Source: an uncultured Saprospiraceae bacterium
GTDB taxonomy: Bacteria; Bacteroidota; Bacteroidia; Chitinophagales; Saprospiraceae
Assembly: GCA_905480605.1 (NCBI GenBank)
Contig: CAJQRD010000025.1
Coordinates: 1 to 64,000 of the forward strand
DNA: 64,000 nt
Direction of reading: 5' to 3'
Part shown: positions 18,001 to 28,469 of the stretch, piece after piece
How the letters are laid out: each line of letters begins with the position of its first letter
How positions within the stretch are numbered: the first letter of the stretch is position 1
Made by a program: the position numbers and the translations under genes
Notes under the pieces: model-generated
The model's input: only the letters and a program-made list of their open reading frames with translations
Told to the model about the DNA's origin: nothing
Database searches by the model: none

Positions 18001-19905
18001 TAAAGCATATATTCTGTAACGCCCAGTAGCTCTGCCACCCAAATCAAAAGGAGGTTCTGGTAGAAATTCTAAAACATTTCCTAGATCATCAGTTAATACC
18101 CAAGTTAGATTTGCACCAGTATTTCCATTTAAAACAGGTTGTAAAGAATTCAATAAAGTATCTCCCCCACACAACTGCAAAAACGTTTTATTGTCATATG
18201 ACAATACACCACCTGAAGTTCTAGTTTTATTAACAGTAATAGAATTTGACAATCCAAAACATCCAGTAAGATTTGATGCATTTTGACCAATTGCCAAACC
18301 CCCAATACTGCCATAATAACTTAAATGCCAAATGAAACATTGTCCACTCACTGCACCATCTAAATTGAATGGAGGTCCAGCAGGTAGATTTATAATATCT
18401 CCATTAGAGTTTGTAATAATCCATGCTTGAAAAGCACCAACATTTCCAGAAACCTGAACATCAATTAAATCAGCAATACCATCTCCAGCGCATATTGAAA
18501 ATTCAGTTTGTCCATTTGATGTGATTGTTCCAGCTGCAGCAGTAACTCCTGTAACAGTAATTGCGTTTGATACGCCAAAACATCCAACAATGTCAGAAAC
18601 ATTATTTCCAACATCAACACCTGTCAGTGTTCCATCGTATCCTAAATTCCATATTAGACAAACTCCTACACCTGCGCCTTCCAAATCAAAAGGAGGGCCA
18701 GATGGCAATTCTAATATATTACCTGTTAAATCAGTAATTACCCAAGATTCAAACGCAGACGTATTCCCTGAGATATTAACGTCAATAGGATCTGCAATAC
18801 CGTCTCCTGTACATATTGTAACTTCTGTTACACCTGTAGTCGTAACTATCGATGCTCCAACAGAAATATTTTTTGTAACTGTAATAGGATTTGACACAGC
18901 ATAACAGCCTACAATAGTATTCACATTTACCCCACTTGTCAAACCATTTAAAATACCCTTATATGTTAAGTGCCAAATAAGACAAACACCAGCACCTGAA
19001 CCTTCCAAATCGAATGGAGGACCAATTGGTAAATCAAGTATAACTCCACTTTCATCTGTAATCAACCATGCTGACTCTGAACCAGTTTGACCAGTCAAAA
19101 TAACATCAAAAGCATCTGAAATTCCATCATTTGCACAAATAGAAAGACTTGTTTCTCCATTTGTCATTGACAATGAACCTCCTTGGATTGGGTCTCCAAG
19201 GCAAATAGAGGTAACTACAATATTATCAATATCCCATACAGAAACACCAGAGTTGTTACCAACTAAGCAGTATGCTAACAATTCAAAAGTAAAAATTGAA
19301 GGTTGGGTAACTGTGAATTCCGGATTACTGGTAAAATCAAAATTCTCTAGGGTCCAATCCTGGGTTGTTTCTAGTTCAGATGATGTATATACTTCAACAC
19401 CATTTTTTAAAACACGAACACCATATTTGGTTGGATAATCATTCAACCCAGAAGGACCTGATACCTAGCTGTAATTTTGAGGCGACAATTCGTAAAACGA
19501 AAGGTTAGAGATATTTCCTGAACCTGATGTCCCTGGCATGACCATAACATCAAACTTGATAGATTCAATATTTCCCGGATCATACGAACAACTGGCTAAT
19601 GAAGTGACACACATTGCACTTGTCCCATTAACACCAGAAGTACACGAATGCTTATTTACAGTTGGGTTATCTCTATAGATAGTGGAAATTGCTTCTAATT
19701 GAGTACACTCTGAATCGTTTTGAACGATACCTGTAAACTCTGAGTAATCACCTACTGTGCCAGCCAATACAAAGGCTTCACAAGCATCTAAATCGTAGGT
19801 AATTGTTGAAGTTGTAGAATTACCTCCTCCAAAGTTAGAATTAGCATTTAGATTTAAGATCAAACCTAAAAACGAACTTAGTATTAAAATCAAAGTCTTT
19901 TTCAT
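15010..19905 (-). pseudogene. Giant repetitive secreted T9SS type A protein, interrupted by an amber codon
   Basis: One long frame of about 1,630 codons is broken by an in-frame TAG at 19465-19467. The upstream piece (146 codons from ATG 19905) has a signal peptide ('LILILSSFLGLILNLNA'); the downstream piece continues in the same frame to a C-terminal T9SS type A sorting domain ('EVMPNPAVEQMTIRT'). Architecture: domain A (about 200 residues, starting 'YDLDACEAF'), nine ~107-residue repeats, a second copy of domain A ('FSLDACESD'), a tenth repeat, a Glu-rich linker, then the sorting domain. In the second copy of domain A the residue matching the TAG is Trp ('YEWINGPSGLN' against 'YS*VSGPSGLN'), so the lesion is best explained as TGG to TAG. 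The protein is probably an adhesin-like surface protein; no catalytic domain is seen. If translation stops there, only a useless secreted fragment is made. Confidence 0.8.
16282..19182 (-). repeat. Nine tandem ~107-aa (~322 bp) coding repeats
   Basis: Within the giant T9SS gene, nine consecutive units share the pattern 'ICxxDGIxDxIDVxxSGN', 'W(V/I)ITDxxGNI', 'LPxGPPFDL', 'CLIWHLSY' and 'GCFxLSNxITV'. The units are clearly diverged from each other, so this is an old expansion rather than a recent slippage tract. A tenth unit lies at about 15310-15640 after the second copy of domain A. Paired Cys residues in most units could form disulfides. Confidence 0.85.
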
Positions 19906-20391
19906 TTAATATGGTTGTAGTTAATTTCTTAATTAATTGATTGATAACGAAACAAATACACCTATTTAATTGTAATACAATAAAATACATATACTTTTAT
20001 TCTATATATAAAAACTTTTTAATCAACGATTTGTAAAGAAAATGTTTTCATAATGTAATTAACGAATTTAACTGCCTTTTTGTCCATAACAAAAGATTTA
20101 CCCTTTAACTTTTAGGTATTTATTACATAAATAAATGTTTAATTTATAATATGAAGCTAGACACTTAGATTATATAAATAATTAATTAAGTGACACACGT
20201 ATTTATTATATATAGGCCCGATTAAATTTGTATATCACATTTTGAAATTTAGACATGACTACTCAAATACTAAAAGCCATACCAATAATTCTATAACTTA
20301 TTGAACAGATTGCTTTTATCTTTATAAGCTTTATATAATCAAATATGTGTAGGATTCCTCTAACTTTACATTAGTAAAAAAATACAGAAAT
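19906..20391. other. Intergenic region without recognisable genes
   Basis: 486 very AT-rich bases between two divergent genes for secreted proteins. I see no open frame with protein-like content, no tRNA and no strong hairpin. Promoters for both flanking genes should lie here, but the nearest -7-like match to the S46 gene (TAACTTTA, about 20359-20366) is imperfect. Confidence 0.5.
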
Positions 20392-22491
20392 ATGAACAAA
20401 GTAAAATTCAACAGAGCGTACACTTTTATACTGGCCTTTTTAATGATGCCAATGACTTTGATCTTCTCCCAAGAAAAAGAAGCAAGTCCATTTGATTTTG
20501 GAAGAATGTGGACATTTGAAAATCCACCTCTAGATTGGTTCAAAGAAGCTTATGATATGGATGTTGATCAAGCATGGTTTGATGATGTCAGAAAATCATC
20601 ATTAAAGTTCGCATCTTGGTGTTCAGCATCTTTCGTATCTCCAAATGGCCTTATTATGACCAATCATCATTGCAGTCGTGACGTTGCAATTTCTATTCAA
20701 AATGAAGGAGAGAATTTTGACAATAACGGATTTTATGCAACCAATTTAAATGATGAAAGACGGGTACCTGAATTATTTGTTGAACAGCTAATAATGGTTG
20801 CAGACATTACCGATCTTATACATTCTAAAACAAAGAATGCAGAAAATGACGCCATGTCAGCGGAAATTGCAGCCAAGACTTTAGAAGAAGTAAAAGCAGA
20901 TTATAGTAACAGAAAAGACTGGATGAATTTAAGGTTAGAAACTGTCACTTTCTACTCGGGAGGAAAGTATTCTCTTTATGGGTACAAAAGATTTAACGAC
21001 ATCAGGTTGGTTCTTATACCAGAAAATGATCTAGGATTCTACGGTGGTGATCCTGACAACTTCACCTATCCTAGGTATAACTTAGATTTTACGTTTTGGA
21101 GAGCATATGATGACAATGGAGAACCAATGAACACTTCTGAAAATTACTATGAATTTAATATCGATGGTATCCAAGAAGGTACACCTGTATTCGTTATTGG
21201 TAATCCCGGAAGCACAGAACGATACCGTACAAACGCTCAGTTAAAATATGACAGAGACCACCGATTCAAATATTTATTGAGGTGGTTGACGAACAGACGA
21301 AACTTGATGCTTGATGAATACAATGCAAAATCAGATGATGATAAAAACAAGATGGAAGCCCAAGAACTTCTAGGAACAATCAACAACTTATCTAACTCTA
21401 TTAAAGCATACGAAGGAATCGTTGGCGGACTTCACAACACCTCTTTCATGAACCGTAAAAAGCAAATGGAAGAAAAGATTAAGGAAGTATCACCTGGAAT
21501 CAATTACTGGTCTGATTTGGAAAACGAATACACTAAATTAGCACCTCACGCTTGGGCCGTATCACATTTGAGCCCAAGCCCATTAAGAGGCAGCTCATTT
21601 GTGCTTATGCACCAGTTAGCAGGATATAAAACTGCATTAGAATCAAGTGAAGCATCTGAGGAGGATCTAGCCAGTAGTGAAAAAGCACTCATTGAAATGG
21701 CGTCGTCATTAGATATAGAAAAAGAAAAGCAAATGCTTACTTTACTACTTAATGAAATCAAAACAGATATCTATCCTGGCGACAATACCCTATCTCGATT
21801 GCTAGAAGGAAAAAATATTAATTCATTTGTAGATGACTTATTCTCCAAATCAAAAATATTAAAGTCTTCTGAAGCAGCTGCTAAATGCATTTCTAAAAAG
21901 AAAAATATTACTAAAGCAAAAGATCCTTTAATAAAAGCTTCTGTTATTTTAGCCAATAGATATAATGAAGCCGCTAAAGCATTCGGTTCATCGGGGGCAA
22001 AACGCAAAGCCTTAGAAGCTAAAATTGCAAATCAAGCTTTTAATGTATATGGAACATCATTACCACCAGATGCAACATTCACTCTTAGAATTTCTGATGG
22101 TGTTGTTAAAAAATACAATTACAATGGTACTACTGCACCAGTTAATACGACTTACTTTGGTCTTTACGATAGACATTATTCTAACAATAAAACTTTCCCT
22201 TGGGCTCTCCCTGAAAAATGGGCTAACCCATCGTTAGAATTATTGAAGTCACCTTTAAACTTGGTATCAACCAATGATATTATTGGCGGTAACTCAGGAA
22301 GTGCCTTGATCAATGCCAAGGGTGAGGCAGTAGGTTTAATCTTTGATGGTAACATAGAATCTCTGCCCGGAAATTTCATCTTTGATGAAGAAGCCAACAG
22401 ATCTGTTTCTGTTCATGCAGGAGGAATTCATGCGGCTCTTAAACATGTTTATAAGGCAAAAAGGTTAATCAAAGAATTGCTGAACAAATAA
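20392..22491 (+). CDS. S46 family dipeptidyl-peptidase (DPP7/DPP11 type)
   Basis: A 699-residue periplasmic or surface serine exopeptidase that releases dipeptides from the N-terminus of oligopeptides. The signal peptide covers about residues 1-26 ('MPMTLIFSQ'). The chymotrypsin-like catalytic His is in 'GLIMTNHHCSRD' (His 92 or 93), and the catalytic Ser in 'GGNSGSALINAKGE' near residue 640. The helical insert typical of S46 lies between. The specificity-determining end reads 'FDGNIESLPGNFIF...NRSVSVH'; the 'ESLPG' form looks to me closer to DPP11 (Asp/Glu preference) than to DPP7, but this needs alignment. Length is close to the ~710-720 of known enzymes. A strong terminator follows it. Confidence 0.9.
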   Translation: MNKVKFNRAYTFILAFLMMPMTLIFSQEKEASPFDFGRMWTFENPPLDWFKEAYDMDVDQAWFDDVRKSSLKFASWCSASFVSPNGLIMTNHHCSRDVAISIQNEGENFDNNGFYATNLNDERRVPELFVEQLIMVADITDLIHSKTKNAENDAMSAEIAAKTLEEVKADYSNRKDWMNLRLETVTFYSGGKYSLYGYKRFNDIRLVLIPENDLGFYGGDPDNFTYPRYNLDFTFWRAYDDNGEPMNTSENYYEFNIDGIQEGTPVFVIGNPGSTERYRTNAQLKYDRDHRFKYLLRWLTNRRNLMLDEYNAKSDDDKNKMEAQELLGTINNLSNSIKAYEGIVGGLHNTSFMNRKKQMEEKIKEVSPGINYWSDLENEYTKLAPHAWAVSHLSPSPLRGSSFVLMHQLAGYKTALESSEASEEDLASSEKALIEMASSLDIEKEKQMLTLLLNEIKTDIYPGDNTLSRLLEGKNINSFVDDLFSKSKILKSSEAAAKCISKKKNITKAKDPLIKASVILANRYNEAAKAFGSSGAKRKALEAKIANQAFNVYGTSLPPDATFTLRISDGVVKKYNYNGTTAPVNTTYFGLYDRHYSNNKTFPWALPEKWANPSLELLKSPLNLVSTNDIIGGNSGSALINAKGEAVGLIFDGNIESLPGNFIFDEEANRSVSVHAGGIHAALKHVYKAKRLIKELLNK

Positions 22492-22526
22492 TTTAGTCGA
22501 GAATAAACTTATTTTCTCAAGTTCGT

Positions 22527-22563
22527 AAAAGCCTCTTTTCTTATTAAAGAAAAGAGGCTTTTT
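22527..22563 (+). terminator. Rho-independent terminator of the S46 peptidase gene
   Basis: A long stem AAAAGCCTCTTTTCTT / AAGAAAAGAGGCTTTT with a short loop is followed by T residues, 35 bp after the stop codon. Confidence 0.85.
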
Positions 22564-22651
22564 GGTTTATTGCTTTTAGAAAGAGCATTGCACTAAGACT
22601 ATATATTCATACATATTAATTGTAAAATTCAAATCATTTATTCGACTGAGC

Positions 22652-22685
22652 AAAAAAAAAGTGGTGAAAATTAATTCACCACTTT
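22652..22685 (-). terminator. dnaK: Rho-independent terminator of dnaK
   Basis: Stem AAAGTGGTGAA / TTCACCACTTT, followed on the minus strand by a run of T (A9 on the plus strand at 22652-22660). It starts 25 bp past the dnaK stop. Confidence 0.85.
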
Positions 22686-22709
22686 CTATATTTCTATTTG
22701 AGAAATAGA

Positions 22710-24629
22710 CTACTTATCATCAACTTCTTCAAATTCAACATCAGTCACTTCTTCCTCACCTTCCTTAGTATCTGTTGCACCATTATCAGCTGTTGCGCCT
22801 GGATCTGCTCCATTGGCACCAGCTTCTTGTGAAGCAGCATAAATATCTTGACTTGCAGCTTGCCACGCCACGTTCATCTTGTTCATAGCCTCGTCAATCT
22901 TATCCACTTCTTGCATTTTATGTGCTTCTTTCAACTCAGTTAATGCTTCTTCGATAGGTGCTTTTTTATCCTCAGGAATTTTTTCACCATACTCTTTCAT
23001 TTGCTTTTCCGTTTGGAAAATTAAATTATCAGCCGTGTTGATCTTGTCAATTTTCTCTTTAGCTATTTTATCAGTATCCGCATTGGCGGCTGCCTCAGCT
23101 TTCATCTTTTCTATCTCTTCTTTAGACAATCCAGTAGATGCTTCAATTCTTACATTTTGCTCCTTACCTGTACCTTTGTCCAATGCTTTGATATTTAGGA
23201 TACCGTTAGCATCCATATCAAATGATACTTCAACTTGTGGTACTCCTCTTGGTGATGGAGGAATTCCATCTAGGATAAACCTTCCAACTGTTCTGTTATC
23301 TTTTGCCATTGGACGCTCACCTTGTAAGATGTGAATCTCAACACTTGGCTGATTATCAGCAGCAGTAGAATAAACTTTAGATTTCTTTGTTGGTATAGTA
23401 GAATTCGCTTCAATTACTACATCATAAACACCACCCATTGTTTCAATTCCCAATGACAATGGAGTTACATCTAGTAATAAAACATCTTGAACATCTCCAC
23501 TCAATACTCCACCTTGGATTGATGCACCAACAGCTACTACCTCATCAGGATTTACACCTTTATTTGGCTTTTTACCAAAGAATTTCTCAACAGCTTCTTG
23601 AATTTTAGGAATTCTAGTTGATCCACCAACTAAAATCACTTCATCAATATCACCCTTAGACAATCCCGCATCTTTTAATGCTTGAACACATGGTTTTAAT
23701 GTTCTTTCTACCAAGTCATCAGCCAATTGCTCAAACTTAGATCTACTCAATTTCGTTACCAAGTGCTTAGGAACCCCATCAACAGCAGTTACATATGGCA
23801 AGTTAATATCCGCTTCTGAAGAAGAAGATAATTCAATTTTTGCTTTTTCTGCCGCATCTTTTAGTCTCTGCAAAGCCATTGGATCTTTTCTCAAATCCAT
23901 ATTTTCCTGAGACTTAAATTGCTCTGCTAACCAATCGATGATAAGTTGATCAAAATCATCTCCACCTAAGTGCGTATCACCGTTTGTAGACTTCACTTCA
24001 AAAACACCATCACCCAATTCTAGAACTGAGACATCAAATGTACCACCACCCAAATCGTAAACAGCAATTGTGATATCTTGATCTTTTTTGTCAAGACCAA
24101 AAGCCAACGCTGCAGCAGTAGGTTCATTTATTATTCTAGATACTTTCAATCCTGCAATTTCTCCAGCTTCTTTAGTTGCTTGTCTTTGCGAATCGTTAAA
24201 ATATGCTGGAACAGTAATCACAGCTTCAGTAACTTCTTGACCAAGAAAATCCTCTGCTGTCTTCTTCATCTTTTGAAGTACCATTGCTGAAATCTCTTGA
24301 GCAGTATATTGTCTGTCATCAATTTGAACACGTACAGTGTTGTTATCACCTTTAACAACTTTATATGCTGATCTTGCAATTTCCGCAGACACCTCATCAA
24401 ACCTATGACCCATAAATCTTTTGATAGATGATACGGTTCTTTCCGGATTTGTAATCGCTTGTCTTTTGGCAGGATCCCCTACCTTTCTTTCGCCATTATC
24501 CAAAAATGCCACAACTGACGGAGTTGTTCTTTTGCCTTCTTCGTTTGGAATGACTACTGGCTCGTTACCTTCCATTACGGCTACACACGAGTTCGTTGTA
24601 CCTAAATCAATACCAATTATTTTACCCAT
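22710..24629 (-). CDS. dnaK: Molecular chaperone DnaK (Hsp70)
   Basis: A 639-residue ATP-dependent chaperone. The nucleotide-binding domain (1-~380) begins '[20 protein letters not shown]' and contains the phosphate-2 motif '[20 protein letters not shown]' and the adenosine motif '[15 protein letters not shown]'. The conserved linker '[19 protein letters not shown]' leads into the substrate-binding domain and helical lid. The C-terminal acidic tail ('[14 protein letters not shown]') is the usual co-chaperone-binding end. No grpE or dnaJ is adjacent, so dnaK is monocistronic here, between terminators at 22652-22685 and 24790-24826. No CIRCE element was recognised upstream. Confidence 0.98.
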   Translation of the reverse strand: MGKIIGIDLGTTNSCVAVMEGNEPVVIPNEEGKRTTPSVVAFLDNGERKVGDPAKRQAITNPERTVSSIKRFMGHRFDEVSAEIARSAYKVVKGDNNTVRVQIDDRQYTAQEISAMVLQKMKKTAEDFLGQEVTEAVITVPAYFNDSQRQATKEAGEIAGLKVSRIINEPTAAALAFGLDKKDQDITIAVYDLGGGTFDVSVLELGDGVFEVKSTNGDTHLGGDDFDQLIIDWLAEQFKSQENMDLRKDPMALQRLKDAAEKAKIELSSSSEADINLPYVTAVDGVPKHLVTKLSRSKFEQLADDLVERTLKPCVQALKDAGLSKGDIDEVILVGGSTRIPKIQEAVEKFFGKKPNKGVNPDEVVAVGASIQGGVLSGDVQDVLLLDVTPLSLGIETMGGVYDVVIEANSTIPTKKSKVYSTAADNQPSVEIHILQGERPMAKDNRTVGRFILDGIPPSPRGVPQVEVSFDMDANGILNIKALDKGTGKEQNVRIEASTGLSKEEIEKMKAEAAANADTDKIAKEKIDKINTADNLIFQTEKQMKEYGEKIPEDKKAPIEEALTELKEAHKMQEVDKIDEAMNKMNVAWQAASQDIYAASQEAGANGADPGATADNGATDTKEGEEEVTDVEFEEVDDK

Positions 24630-24789
24630 CTTTTATTAGTTCTTATTATTTAAATTAAAAGGATACAACCCTTCTTAATCAATCCCTATGCCATGCCATT
24701 TATATGACAAATTGTAAGTAAATAAGCTTTAAAACACTGACACGAATGGAAAAACACCGCGAACTATATGACAAAACGGCAGAATCATA

Positions 24790-24826
24790 AAAAAAGCCTT
24801 GTCATAATTAAACGACAAGGCTTTTT
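24790..24826. terminator. Rho-independent terminator after the DUF4249-like gene
   Basis: Perfect stem AAAAAGCCTTGTC / GACAAGGCTTTTT with a short A/T loop. It lies 20 bp past the stop of the 24847-25845 gene and works on the minus strand, where a T-run follows; the symmetric A/T tails could also allow plus-strand function. Confidence 0.85.
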
Positions 24827-24846
24827 ATATTGTAATACCAAATAGA

Positions 24847-25845
24847 CTATTGGAATCCTAAATTACTTGTAAACTGACCATCTTTAATTGAATCTAAAGT
24901 CTGATTTGTAATCGCAACATCATTTAAAACCAATTCATACGTTGAAGAAAAAACACCTCTTCCTCCCTCAATATTTGAGAAAAATGCTGGATCTTGAGTA
25001 GAAGTTATTCCTAAATTAGCAGAGCCTATCTGTACAAAATCTCTTATTTCTTCACCACCACCAGATATTTTAATAGTCAAATTATCAAACCGTCTTTCAA
25101 TGTTTGCGTCTTCATCAATGGCACCTCTTAAAAATGCATAAAAATTAACGCCTTCAATATTTAGTGAAACTCTACCTGTTTCTTCATCAGATTTAAAATT
25201 TCTAATTGCTTTCCATGTCACTGATTTCTTTTCAAAAACATTGCTTGATGAAGCTTCTCGTTCTTGGTAATTAAAATCAAAATTGACGTTGTAAATCTTA
25301 GCTGCTGGACTTCCTGACCATGTTAACTTTGTAAAAGCAATAGAATTGAACGAAATTGGAGATCCAGTTTTAACATTTGGAACCCTAAGATCAGATTCTC
25401 CAATTAAAACAGTAGTCGTTTCTATAACATCGAACCCTTCACCTCTATTTAAAATAAATTTATACTCGTCTTCAGCAATCAAATTGATGTCTGCATTTCT
25501 TAATTTATATAAATAATTAGGTGACTGAGCAAAGACGCCCTCATCTCTGACGTAACCTTCTAGATTACCATCAACTCTTGTCATTTCGTATTGAGTTCCA
25601 GTCTTTGCATGCTCCAAAGTAACTTTAGCATTACTATAATACAAAGAATCTGGAATTTGTGCCAATTCTAAACCTGAAGTGGATTGATCAATAAAGGCTC
25701 TTTCAACTCTAATATATTGGGCTGTATCAGATAATGATATAAAACCATATACAACAGGAATGTCTTTAAAGTCTTCTACAACATCCAATTCGTTATCACA
25801 TGAAACGAAAATTGTAAAAATAATTAGGTACGCGATGTATTTCAT
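24847..25845 (-). CDS. DUF4249-like outer-membrane-associated lipoprotein
   Basis: A 332-residue lipoprotein with signal 'LIIFTIFVSCDNE' (Cys near residue 16). The start of the mature protein, 'IPVVYGFISLSDTAQYIRVE', followed by 'KVTLEH...GTQYEM', matches the opening strands of the DUF4249 family, in which a C-terminal FN3/beta-rich half ('FTKLTWSGSPAAKIYNVNF') is also usual. DUF4249 genes often lie next to TonB receptors; none is adjacent here. The function is unknown. It is transcribed alone and ends in a terminator. Confidence 0.72.
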   Translation of the reverse strand: MKYIAYLIIFTIFVSCDNELDVVEDFKDIPVVYGFISLSDTAQYIRVERAFIDQSTSGLELAQIPDSLYYSNAKVTLEHAKTGTQYEMTRVDGNLEGYVRDEGVFAQSPNYLYKLRNADINLIAEDEYKFILNRGEGFDVIETTTVLIGESDLRVPNVKTGSPISFNSIAFTKLTWSGSPAAKIYNVNFDFNYQEREASSSNVFEKKSVTWKAIRNFKSDEETGRVSLNIEGVNFYAFLRGAIDEDANIERRFDNLTIKISGGGEEIRDFVQIGSANLGITSTQDPAFFSNIEGGRGVFSSTYELVLNDVAITNQTLDSIKDGQFTSNLGFQ

Positions 25846-25925
25846 GCTGCAAAAATAATTGATTTATTGATTCCAAGTCACTTTCTAAATTCTATTTTAT
25901 ATCTTGTCGCAATAACTTATAAAAA

Positions 25926-26744
25926 ATGTCAGCAGTAAGCAAAGATGCCAAGCGTGTAACAACACATATCCTTCAAAAAATGAAAGATGAAGGTGAAAGA
26001 ATCTCAATGTTAACAGCCTATGATTTTAGTATGGCTAAAATTATCGACAGTGCCGGAATAGATGTCATCTTGGTTGGTGATTCTGCATCTAATGTAATGG
26101 CTGGTCATGAGACGACACTACCAATCACTCTAGATCAAATGATTTATCATGCTTCTAGTGTGGTTAGAGCCGTAAAAAGAGCTCTAATTGTTGTCGACTT
26201 GCCATTTGGAACATATCAAGGCAATAGTAAAAAAGCACTGTCTTCAGCAATTAGGATTATGAAAGAATCTGGTGCACACGCTGTAAAACTAGAAGGTGGT
26301 GAGAGTGTAAAAGGATCAATTCAACGCATACTTTCTGCTGGAGTGCCTGTTATGGGGCACTTAGGATTAATACCTCAATCGATTTATAAATTTGGCACTT
26401 ATACTGTGAGAGCTAAAAAAGATATAGAAGCCCAGCAACTGCTCAAAGATGCCAAAATGCTTCAAAAAATAGGATGCTTTGGTGTTGTTCTTGAAAAAAT
26501 CCCTGCTGAACTGGCAACTGAGGTAAGTGAATCCATTACAATTCCGACGATTGGCATTGGTGCTGGAAATGGTTGTGACGGACAAGTATTGGTTTCTCAT
26601 GATATGTTTGGAATTACAAAAGACTTCCATCCACGATTTCTAAGAAGATATATGAGCTTGTTCGATGATATGCAAGGTGCTGTCCAATCATATATCAAAG
26701 ATGTCAAGTCTAGAGATTTTCCGAATGACAAAGAGCAATATTAA
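25926..26744 (+). CDS. panB: 3-methyl-2-oxobutanoate hydroxymethyltransferase
   Basis: A 272-residue enzyme that transfers a hydroxymethyl group from 5,10-methylenetetrahydrofolate to 2-oxoisovalerate to make ketopantoate, the first committed step of pantothenate and CoA synthesis. Family motifs: '[19 protein letters not shown]', '[20 protein letters not shown]' (metal-binding Asp), '[10 protein letters not shown]' (second metal Asp), 'AVKLEGGE' (metal Glu), '[12 protein letters not shown]' and '[16 protein letters not shown]'. Length is typical. panC and panD are not adjacent. mltG starts 41 bp downstream on the same strand and may be cotranscribed. Confidence 0.97.
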   Translation: MSAVSKDAKRVTTHILQKMKDEGERISMLTAYDFSMAKIIDSAGIDVILVGDSASNVMAGHETTLPITLDQMIYHASSVVRAVKRALIVVDLPFGTYQGNSKKALSSAIRIMKESGAHAVKLEGGESVKGSIQRILSAGVPVMGHLGLIPQSIYKFGTYTVRAKKDIEAQQLLKDAKMLQKIGCFGVVLEKIPAELATEVSESITIPTIGIGAGNGCDGQVLVSHDMFGITKDFHPRFLRRYMSLFDDMQGAVQSYIKDVKSRDFPNDKEQY

Positions 26745-26785
26745 TTGTTATTGCAAGAGTTTAGTTAAGTACTTATTTAGTCTAA

Positions 26786-27811
26786 ATGAAAAAAAAGATA
26801 TTATTAATCCTTCTGGTAGTTCTCGTCATTGTTGGAATCATTGCATCAAAGTTCTACTCGGACATTTTCTTACCCAATATAAAATTGGATGAAGATAACA
26901 CCTTGATTCACATACCTTCGGGTGCTAACTTTGATATGCTTGTCGACACATTGTCAAGTAGAAAAATCCTAAAAAACCATAAATCTTTTAAATGGGTTGC
27001 TGGAAAAATGAGTTTTAAAAATCCCAAACCAGGCAGATATCGTATCAATAACAATTGGTCAAACAAAGAATTGATAACCGTTTTAAGAGCTGGAAGACAA
27101 GAAGCAAAAAAGATTACCTTCAACAATGTCAGAACTATAAATGAATTGGCTGAAATATTTGGAACAGAACTCGAAGCCTCAAATGATGATTTTATCAATT
27201 ATTTTTTAAATGACGCCACACTATCAAAGTACAAACAGACAAAAGAAAGTATGTTAAGCGTTTTTATTCCGAACACTTATGAATTTTATTGGAATACTTC
27301 CCCTACAAAACTATTAGAAAAGCTTTACAAGGAACACAACAATTTCTGGAACGATACTCGATTGAAAGCGATAGAAAAAATTGGACTATCAAAAGAGGAG
27401 GCTTATACAATGGCATCAATTGTCCAAAAAGAAAGCAATTCAGTTAAGGAGAAACCAATAATTGCTGGACTTTATCTCAATAGAATAAAAAAAGGCATGT
27501 TGTTACAAGCAGATCCCACAGTCATTTTTGGAGTAGGTGATTTTGAAATAAGGCGTGTACTTAACAAGCATTTAGCGTATGATTCACCTTACAATACTTA
27601 TATGTATGCAGGTTTACCACCTGGACCTATTTGTATGCCAGATATAAGCAGTATTGATGCTGTAGTAAATCCGGAAAAGCATGATTATTTATACTTTTGC
27701 GTTAGTCCAGGAACAGGATTTGAGCATGCTTTTGCAAAAACATTGACACAACACAATCGAAATGCCCAACGTTATCGAAAGTGGCTAAATTCTCAAAAAA
27801 TATATAAATAG
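26786..27811 (+). CDS. mltG: Endolytic murein transglycosylase MltG
   Basis: A 341-residue inner-membrane enzyme that cuts nascent glycan strands in peptidoglycan. One N-terminal transmembrane helix ('ILLILLVVLVIVGIIA', about 5-22) is followed by a LysM-like subdomain ('HIPSGANFDMLVDTL') and the YceG catalytic domain. That domain has 'SIVQKESNSVKEKPIIAG' (catalytic Glu), 'LQADPTVIFG' and 'SPYNTYMYAGLPPGPICMP'. All core motifs are intact. It follows panB closely; no functional tie between the two is known. Confidence 0.95.
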   Translation: MKKKILLILLVVLVIVGIIASKFYSDIFLPNIKLDEDNTLIHIPSGANFDMLVDTLSSRKILKNHKSFKWVAGKMSFKNPKPGRYRINNNWSNKELITVLRAGRQEAKKITFNNVRTINELAEIFGTELEASNDDFINYFLNDATLSKYKQTKESMLSVFIPNTYEFYWNTSPTKLLEKLYKEHNNFWNDTRLKAIEKIGLSKEEAYTMASIVQKESNSVKEKPIIAGLYLNRIKKGMLLQADPTVIFGVGDFEIRRVLNKHLAYDSPYNTYMYAGLPPGPICMPDISSIDAVVNPEKHDYLYFCVSPGTGFEHAFAKTLTQHNRNAQRYRKWLNSQKIYK

Positions 27812-27861
27812 AATCTTAAAGGAGTAAGAAAGTATTAATGGAAAAGGTACATAATGCGATA

Positions 27862-28440
27862 TTAGTCTTTAATTGACTCCTTTACACGTTCTAATTTCAT
27901 TTGTGTAGCATTATCCTTATAAGTAGAAGTCCCAATCAGAATCATAACATCCCCAGCGTTTTTTACACTCCACTCTTGAGGTTTTTGAGAGCTATCGTTG
28001 TCAACAATAAGCAACTCATTTCGATTTAGGTTATAATTATATTTACCTGAGCCCATAACTTGAGATGCTTTCCCGTAGTCATAAGTATGATCACTATTAA
28101 AATCTATCCAAGTATTATCATATTCACCTGGTTTAGACATCTCGCCGTTAAAAACAAACTTATATTCCCACACATCAGCATCAATAATTGCATATGTGGT
28201 AGAGTCTTTTTTCATTCTATGATTTAGTATAGAAAGAGCCTGGACGCGCATTGCTGGAATGTTATTGGTCTTGTTCTTCCTCTTCATTTCCTCCAAACGT
28301 TCCCTTTTTAAGGGGTTTTCCATGATTGTGGATTTAGTTTTAGCTGCATCCCCAAGAGGTTCTGGACGATTCGGAGCATCATTTTTACATGAAATCAGGT
28401 AAAAACATAGACAAATAAAGAAATAAGTATATACCTTCAA
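27862..28440 (-). CDS. Hypothetical lipoprotein, possibly lipocalin-like
   Basis: A 192-residue predicted lipoprotein: the signal 'FFICLCFYLISCKND' has a lipobox Cys near residue 19. The middle is basic and Lys/Arg-rich. The C-terminal ~90 residues ('WEYKFVFNGEM', 'YDYGKASQVMGSGKYNYNL', 'WSVKNAGDVMILIG') look like the beta-strand rhythm of small lipocalin-like Bacteroidota domains, but I cannot name the family. It is convergent with mltG and divergent from tilS, whose start lies 29 bp from this gene's ATG. Confidence 0.55.
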   Translation of the reverse strand: MKVYTYFFICLCFYLISCKNDAPNRPEPLGDAAKTKSTIMENPLKRERLEEMKRKNKTNNIPAMRVQALSILNHRMKKDSTTYAIIDADVWEYKFVFNGEMSKPGEYDNTWIDFNSDHTYDYGKASQVMGSGKYNYNLNRNELLIVDNDSSQKPQEWSVKNAGDVMILIGTSTYKDNATQMKLERVKESIKD

Positions 28441-28469
28441 GGTTATGAATTTTAATACAAATATAAAGA

